A stretch of DNA of 17,428 bases. Origin: Ovoidimarina sp039190895 (GTDB lineage: Bacteria > Pseudomonadota > Alphaproteobacteria > Rhodobacterales > Rhodobacteraceae). The translations under genes and the position numbers were made by a program. A model generated the notes under the pieces. The model made no database searches, had not been told where the DNA came from, and saw only the letters and a list, made by a program, of their open reading frames with translations. The stretch lies in NCBI GenBank assembly GCA_039190895.1, contig JBCCXY010000087.1, forward strand, positions 1 through 17,428, read 5' to 3'. Shown here in pieces: positions 14,957-17,428 of this stretch; the stretch's first letter is position 1; each line of letters begins with the position of its first letter.

Positions 14957-15020
14957 GCGTAGGAAAGGACGCCAGCAACCCACACGATCAGTTATTTCAC
15001 CCCATCTGGAGGCTCCCAGC

Positions 15021-15293
15021 ATGGATAACGATGACCTACATCTGCAGCTTGCAGCAATCAACGCGCGCCTCTGCGGATTTACAAATACGGCGCGCGCCCT
15101 CGAACAAGCATTTTCGCTGAAGAGATCAGACGAACGACCTTCACAACGCGACAGGTGTTGCGACTCGCCGCAAGTGCGGCGCGCCCGCGCACTCGCAGTT
15201 CGGGAACACCGGGAGCAGCAGCACAACGCGCCGGTCTGGCCCGTTCGAACGCGGAAGAGCCAGACACACAGGACTGCCGCAGCCCCCGACTAA
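15021..15293 (+). CDS. Small hypothetical protein, 90 residues
   Basis: Not recognised. The ATG at 15021 follows a strong ribosome site, GGAGG (15008-15012), with an 8-base spacer; the frame is open further upstream to 14955, but that start has no such site. The first 38 residues (MDNDDLHLQLAAINARLCGF, then TNTARALEQAFSLKRSDE) look helical and protein-like. The remainder is rich in Arg, Gln and Ser with a Cys pair and looks disordered or weakly constrained. No signal peptide or membrane helix is seen. The leader carries the CtrA-type site and promoter. It lies 68 bp before the phosphotransferase gene and could share its transcript. It could also be a chance frame after a real leader. Confidence 0.5.
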   Translation: MDNDDLHLQLAAINARLCGFTNTARALEQAFSLKRSDERPSQRDRCCDSPQVRRARALAVREHREQQHNAPVWPVRTRKSQTHRTAAAPD

Positions 15294-15334
15294 CCGTCGT
15301 CCGGATTGCAACCCGAACGGCACTTGGCCATGCT

Positions 15335-15354
15335 CCCCGTTGAACACAACGGGG
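15335..15354 (+). promoter_or_regulatory. Hairpin masking the Shine-Dalgarno of the phosphotransferase gene
   Basis: A perfect 8-bp stem, CCCCGTTG (15335-15342) and CAACGGGG (15347-15354), closes the tetraloop AACA. Its 3' strand runs into the G-run 15351-15356, the only purine-rich ribosome site for the ATG at 15362, so most of that site is paired when the stem forms. No T-run follows, which argues against a terminator for the upstream ORF. Confidence 0.55.
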
Positions 15355-15361
15355 GGCAGGC

Positions 15362-16252
15362 ATGCCAACGTCGAGCAATGAAGATCCTGTGCAGGCCGCC
15401 CTCGACCTCAGCATCTGGACCGCGCCCGACCATGGCGCGCCGCTGGAAGGGGGCATCACCAACCACAACGTCCTCGTTCGCGATGGTGGCGAGGCCTTTG
15501 TAGTCCGCCTCGGCCACGACATGCCCGAACACATGGTGATGCGCTGGAACGAGCTTGCCATCAGCCGCGCCGCACACGCCACCGGGATCGCGCCAGAGGT
15601 CGTGCATGCGGAACCCGGCGTTCTCGTCCTTCGCTACATCGACTCCGTTCCGTTGAGCGCCGAGGATCTGCATGATCCTGAAACCCTCTCAGCCACGGTC
15701 GACCTCGTGCAACGTCTGCATGCGGGCGGGCTCGCCGCCCTGTCCGGCCCGGTGCTGAGCTTCTGGGTCTTCCACATCCTGCGCAGCTATGCCGGGTTTC
15801 TTCGGGAAAACGGATCGGACCACGTACCCAAGCTCGACACCATGCTAGAGCAGGCCGCCGATCTGGAGGCCCGCGTCGGCCCGGTCACCCTCGTACTCGG
15901 GCACAATGACCTCCTACCCGCCAATATCCTGCGCGGCACCGACCGGATGTGGCTGATCGACTGGGAATACGGCGGGCTCAACTCACCCCTCTTCGACCTC
16001 GGGGGTCTCGCCACCAACGCGGGCCTGCCCCGCGACGCCGAAGAAGCTATGCTGACCCAGTACTTCGGGGAGGCCCCAGTCCCCGACCTCTGGCGCCGCT
16101 ACGGCGCAATGAAATGCGCCTCGCTCCTGCGCGAAGCGATGTGGAGCATGGTGTCCGAACTCACCTCAACGCTCGACTTCGACTACCGCGCCTATACCGA
16201 GGAGAACCTCGACACCTACCGCAAGGCGCTCGGCAGCTATCTCGCCGAGTAA
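15362..16252 (+). CDS. Choline/ethanolamine kinase-like phosphotransferase (APH fold)
   Basis: A 296-residue cytoplasmic protein of the aminoglycoside phosphotransferase/choline kinase superfamily. The N-terminal lobe has GGITNHNVLV and FVVRLGHD, the ATP-binding beta-hairpin and lysine-equivalent region; here an Arg (VVRLG) stands where many relatives have Lys. The catalytic loop is HNDLLPANIL (H181, D183, N188) and the metal-binding motif is IDWEYGG (D200), both typical of choline/ethanolamine kinases such as LicA. LVQRLHAGG precedes them as usual. The likely role is phosphorylation of choline, ethanolamine or a similar small amine; the exact substrate cannot be read from sequence. Its ribosome site lies in a hairpin. 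It converges on a methyltransferase gene across repeat copy 4. Confidence 0.88.
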   Translation: MPTSSNEDPVQAALDLSIWTAPDHGAPLEGGITNHNVLVRDGGEAFVVRLGHDMPEHMVMRWNELAISRAAHATGIAPEVVHAEPGVLVLRYIDSVPLSAEDLHDPETLSATVDLVQRLHAGGLAALSGPVLSFWVFHILRSYAGFLRENGSDHVPKLDTMLEQAADLEARVGPVTLVLGHNDLLPANILRGTDRMWLIDWEYGGLNSPLFDLGGLATNAGLPRDAEEAMLTQYFGEAPVPDLWRRYGAMKCASLLREAMWSMVSELTSTLDFDYRAYTEENLDTYRKALGSYLAE

Positions 16253-16259
16253 TAGCGCC

Positions 16260-16424
16260 AAGCCGCTCTATCGATGGGCTCTGGACCGGCGAGCCAACAG
16301 GGGTTCAACGCGGTTTATCCCGACCGTACCGCACTCGCTTTAATCGATGCGCGACTTGAGACGTATCGCCGGGCCTGGGGAGGGCCCGTCGATGGCGCGG
16401 CGGCCGTTGGCCTTGATTCCGCGC
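16260..16424 (-). repeat. Intergenic structured repeat, copy 4 (inverted)
   Basis: A 165-bp copy on the minus strand, filling most of the 194-bp convergent gap between the phosphotransferase and methyltransferase genes. On the minus strand the left hairpin is GCGCGG-AATCAA-GGCC-AAC-GGCC-G-CCGCGC, followed by ATCGACGGGCCC and GGCCCGGCGATACGTCTCA, almost identical to copy 2. GAGTGCGGTACGGTCGGGAT and ACCGCG in the centre also match copy 2. The distal arm GGACCGGCGAG is less well conserved. Confidence 0.87.
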
Positions 16425-16446
16425 AGGGAAATCGCTCACCCGTCGC

Positions 16447-17052
16447 TCAGATCCGCCTAAGGCACACAGCCCGGCTCGGCGTCGTAATCGGCTCCCCCGG
16501 CATCGACAGATAGGGCTCCGTCGCATCCACAAGCTCCACGCCAAACCCACCCAAACGATCTGCCATCTCTTCGACCCACAGCGTCTCTTTGACCGTTAGC
16601 ACCAACACACCGCCCTCAGCCGTGCTGCGCACCAACTCCGGCAGCGCCTCAGCGCCCACATGCCCTGTCGTCAGCACCCCGGCAGAAACGATGCCCTTGA
16701 ACTGCCCGTCCGCGAACGGCAGTGCTTCCCCCAGCAGGCAGCGATGAAATGCGTCGTAAACGCCCTTCTTCTCCGCCACCGCCAGCATCCCGTCCGAGAT
16801 ATCCAGCGCCTCAATCCTCGGGTACCCGATCAGACGCAGCCACTCGCCCACAAGGCCCGTACCCGCCCCGGCATCAAGGATCGGCGCCGACCCGGCCGGG
16901 AGATGCCTCGCACATAGCGCGGTGGTGATCGACGGATGCCGATAGCCCACACCCGCCATGTAGCCCTCATATTCATCCGCCCAGGCATCATACTGCTCTG
17001 CAATCTCGCCCGCGCTCTTCGCCGCGTAAACGGCCTTCAGATGTTCCGCCAT
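16447..17052 (-). CDS. Class I SAM-dependent methyltransferase
   Basis: A 201-residue soluble protein. The opening LKAVYAAKSAGEIAEQYDAWADEYE is typical of WBSCR27-like methyltransferases. The SAM-binding motif I is ILDAGAGTG (58-66), the acidic residue of motif II is in EALDISDGML, and GIVSAGVLTTGHV and GGVLVLTVKETLW follow in order. The start is set at the ATG at 17052, where GAGGGGG lies six bases upstream; a GTG at 17091 would add 13 residues and lacks such a site. It lies 56 bp downstream of the RND permease gene on the same strand and may share its transcript. The substrate is unknown. Confidence 0.88.
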   Translation of the reverse strand: MAEHLKAVYAAKSAGEIAEQYDAWADEYEGYMAGVGYRHPSITTALCARHLPAGSAPILDAGAGTGLVGEWLRLIGYPRIEALDISDGMLAVAEKKGVYDAFHRCLLGEALPFADGQFKGIVSAGVLTTGHVGAEALPELVRSTAEGGVLVLTVKETLWVEEMADRLGGFGVELVDATEPYLSMPGEPITTPSRAVCLRRI

Positions 17053-17108
17053 GTCGTACCCCCTCGCCGCGCCCGTGATACCCCGGGACACGGCGGAGGG
17101 GAACCGAC

Positions 17109-17428
17109 CTACTCCGCCGCGTAGCGCAGGGGCAGCACCTCCGCCTTAGGCGCAGCGGCCCTGGCCGCTCGCCGCTTGTGGACCAGCGCGAACATCGGTG
17201 GCGTGAAGTAGAAGCTGACGACCGTCGACAACAGAACCCCGCCAGCAATCGACACCGCGAACGGCGGCCAGAACGCGCCACCGTCCAGGATCAGCGGCAG
17301 GAAGCCACCGAACGTCGTCACTGTGGTCGAGATTATGTGCCGGCTCGACCCGGTGACCACGCGGGCCATCGCCTCGCGATCACCAGCAGCGGCGCCCTCG
17401 TCGGCCTGCAGGGCCGTCAGGATGATGA
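17109..17428 (-). CDS. RND efflux transporter permease, C-terminal fragment (5' part outside window)
   Basis: Only the last 105 residues are in the window; the frame is open to the window edge, and full RND permeases exceed 1000 residues. The segment IISTTVTTFGGFLPLILDGG, the following FWPPFAVSIAGGVLLSTVVS and FYFTPPMFALVHKR match the last two transmembrane helices of AcrB/MexB-type or heavy-metal RND pumps, and the short basic tail (KRRAARAAAPKAEV) is cytoplasmic. TALQADEGAAAGDREAMARV matches the loop before the final helices. It is a proton-driven exporter that would need a periplasmic adaptor and usually an outer-membrane channel, none of which is in view. The substrate cannot be assigned. 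Confidence 0.9.
   Translation of the reverse strand, partial: IILTALQADEGAAAGDREAMARVVTGSSRHIISTTVTTFGGFLPLILDGGAFWPPFAVSIAGGVLLSTVVSFYFTPPMFALVHKRRAARAAAPKAEVLPLRYAAE

Larger units (their letters stand above)
14735..15020. other. Divergent intergenic region, 286 bp
   Basis: Lies between the rhomboid gene (minus) and the small ORF at 15021 (plus), and is markedly more AT-rich than its surroundings from about 14770 on. It holds two DnaA-box-like 9-mers in opposite orientation, TAATCCACA (14772-14780) and the reverse of TTATCCACG (14799-14807), each one base from the box consensus; a 10-bp palindrome CCACCGGTGG (14905-14914); a CtrA-type site (14918-14932); and a promoter-like pair. No convincing coding frame runs through it. 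Confidence 0.6.

Noticed and set aside
14735..15020. Chromosomal or plasmid replication origin, from the DnaA-like boxes, AT-rich stretch and CtrA site
   Set aside because: Only two imperfect boxes, no iteron array, and no dnaA, parAB, repABC, hemE or similar neighbour; a transcriptional control region explains the AT content.

Overview
This is a GC-rich chromosomal segment with tight operons, many stop-start overlaps and short intergenic gaps. The gene content suggests an alphaproteobacterium of the Rhodobacteraceae (roseobacter) type: a dihydropyrimidinase next to a TauB/SsuB-like ABC transporter with a THI5-like binding protein, a ROK-regulated xylose operon, a CRTAC1/dihaem peroxidase/rhomboid neighbourhood, and a full CtrA-type TTAA-N7-TTAA site. 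The lineage is inferred from gene content, not from a marker gene.

Layout. (1) 1-5148, plus strand: the C-terminal part of dihydropyrimidinase, then an ABC importer (ATPase, two permeases, periplasmic binding protein) and a small DUF1330 protein. This looks like pyrimidine or hydantoin scavenging coupled to ring opening. (2) 5341-9784, minus strand: xylF-xylH-xylG-xylA, for xylose uptake and isomerisation. It is divergent from xylR (9906-11147, plus), a ROK repressor. A 121-bp control region between them holds an AT-rich palindrome and a strong promoter for xylR that predicts a leaderless mRNA. (3) 11137-14734: a secreted CRTAC1/FG-GAP/UnbV protein overlapping the end of xylR, facing a minus-strand pair of dihaem cytochrome c peroxidase/MauG-like enzyme and rhomboid protease. 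(4) 14735-16252: an intergenic region with a palindromic CtrA site overlapping a promoter, an unrecognised 90-aa small protein, then a choline kinase-like phosphotransferase whose Shine-Dalgarno sequence lies in a perfect hairpin. (5) 16447-17428, minus strand: a SAM methyltransferase and the C-terminus of an RND efflux permease.

The most unusual feature is a family of four dispersed intergenic elements of 162-166 bp (1055-1216, 5169-5334, 12647-12812, 16260-16424). They share a hairpin at one end and long imperfect complementary arms, so each can fold in two competing ways. Three of the four fill convergent gene junctions almost exactly, and all four are oriented away from the window centre. 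They give rise to spurious ORFs encoding a recurring peptide (YRR-WGGPVDGAAA-GLDSA). I do not recognise them as a named family.

No tRNA, rRNA, CRISPR array, transposase or phage gene was seen.
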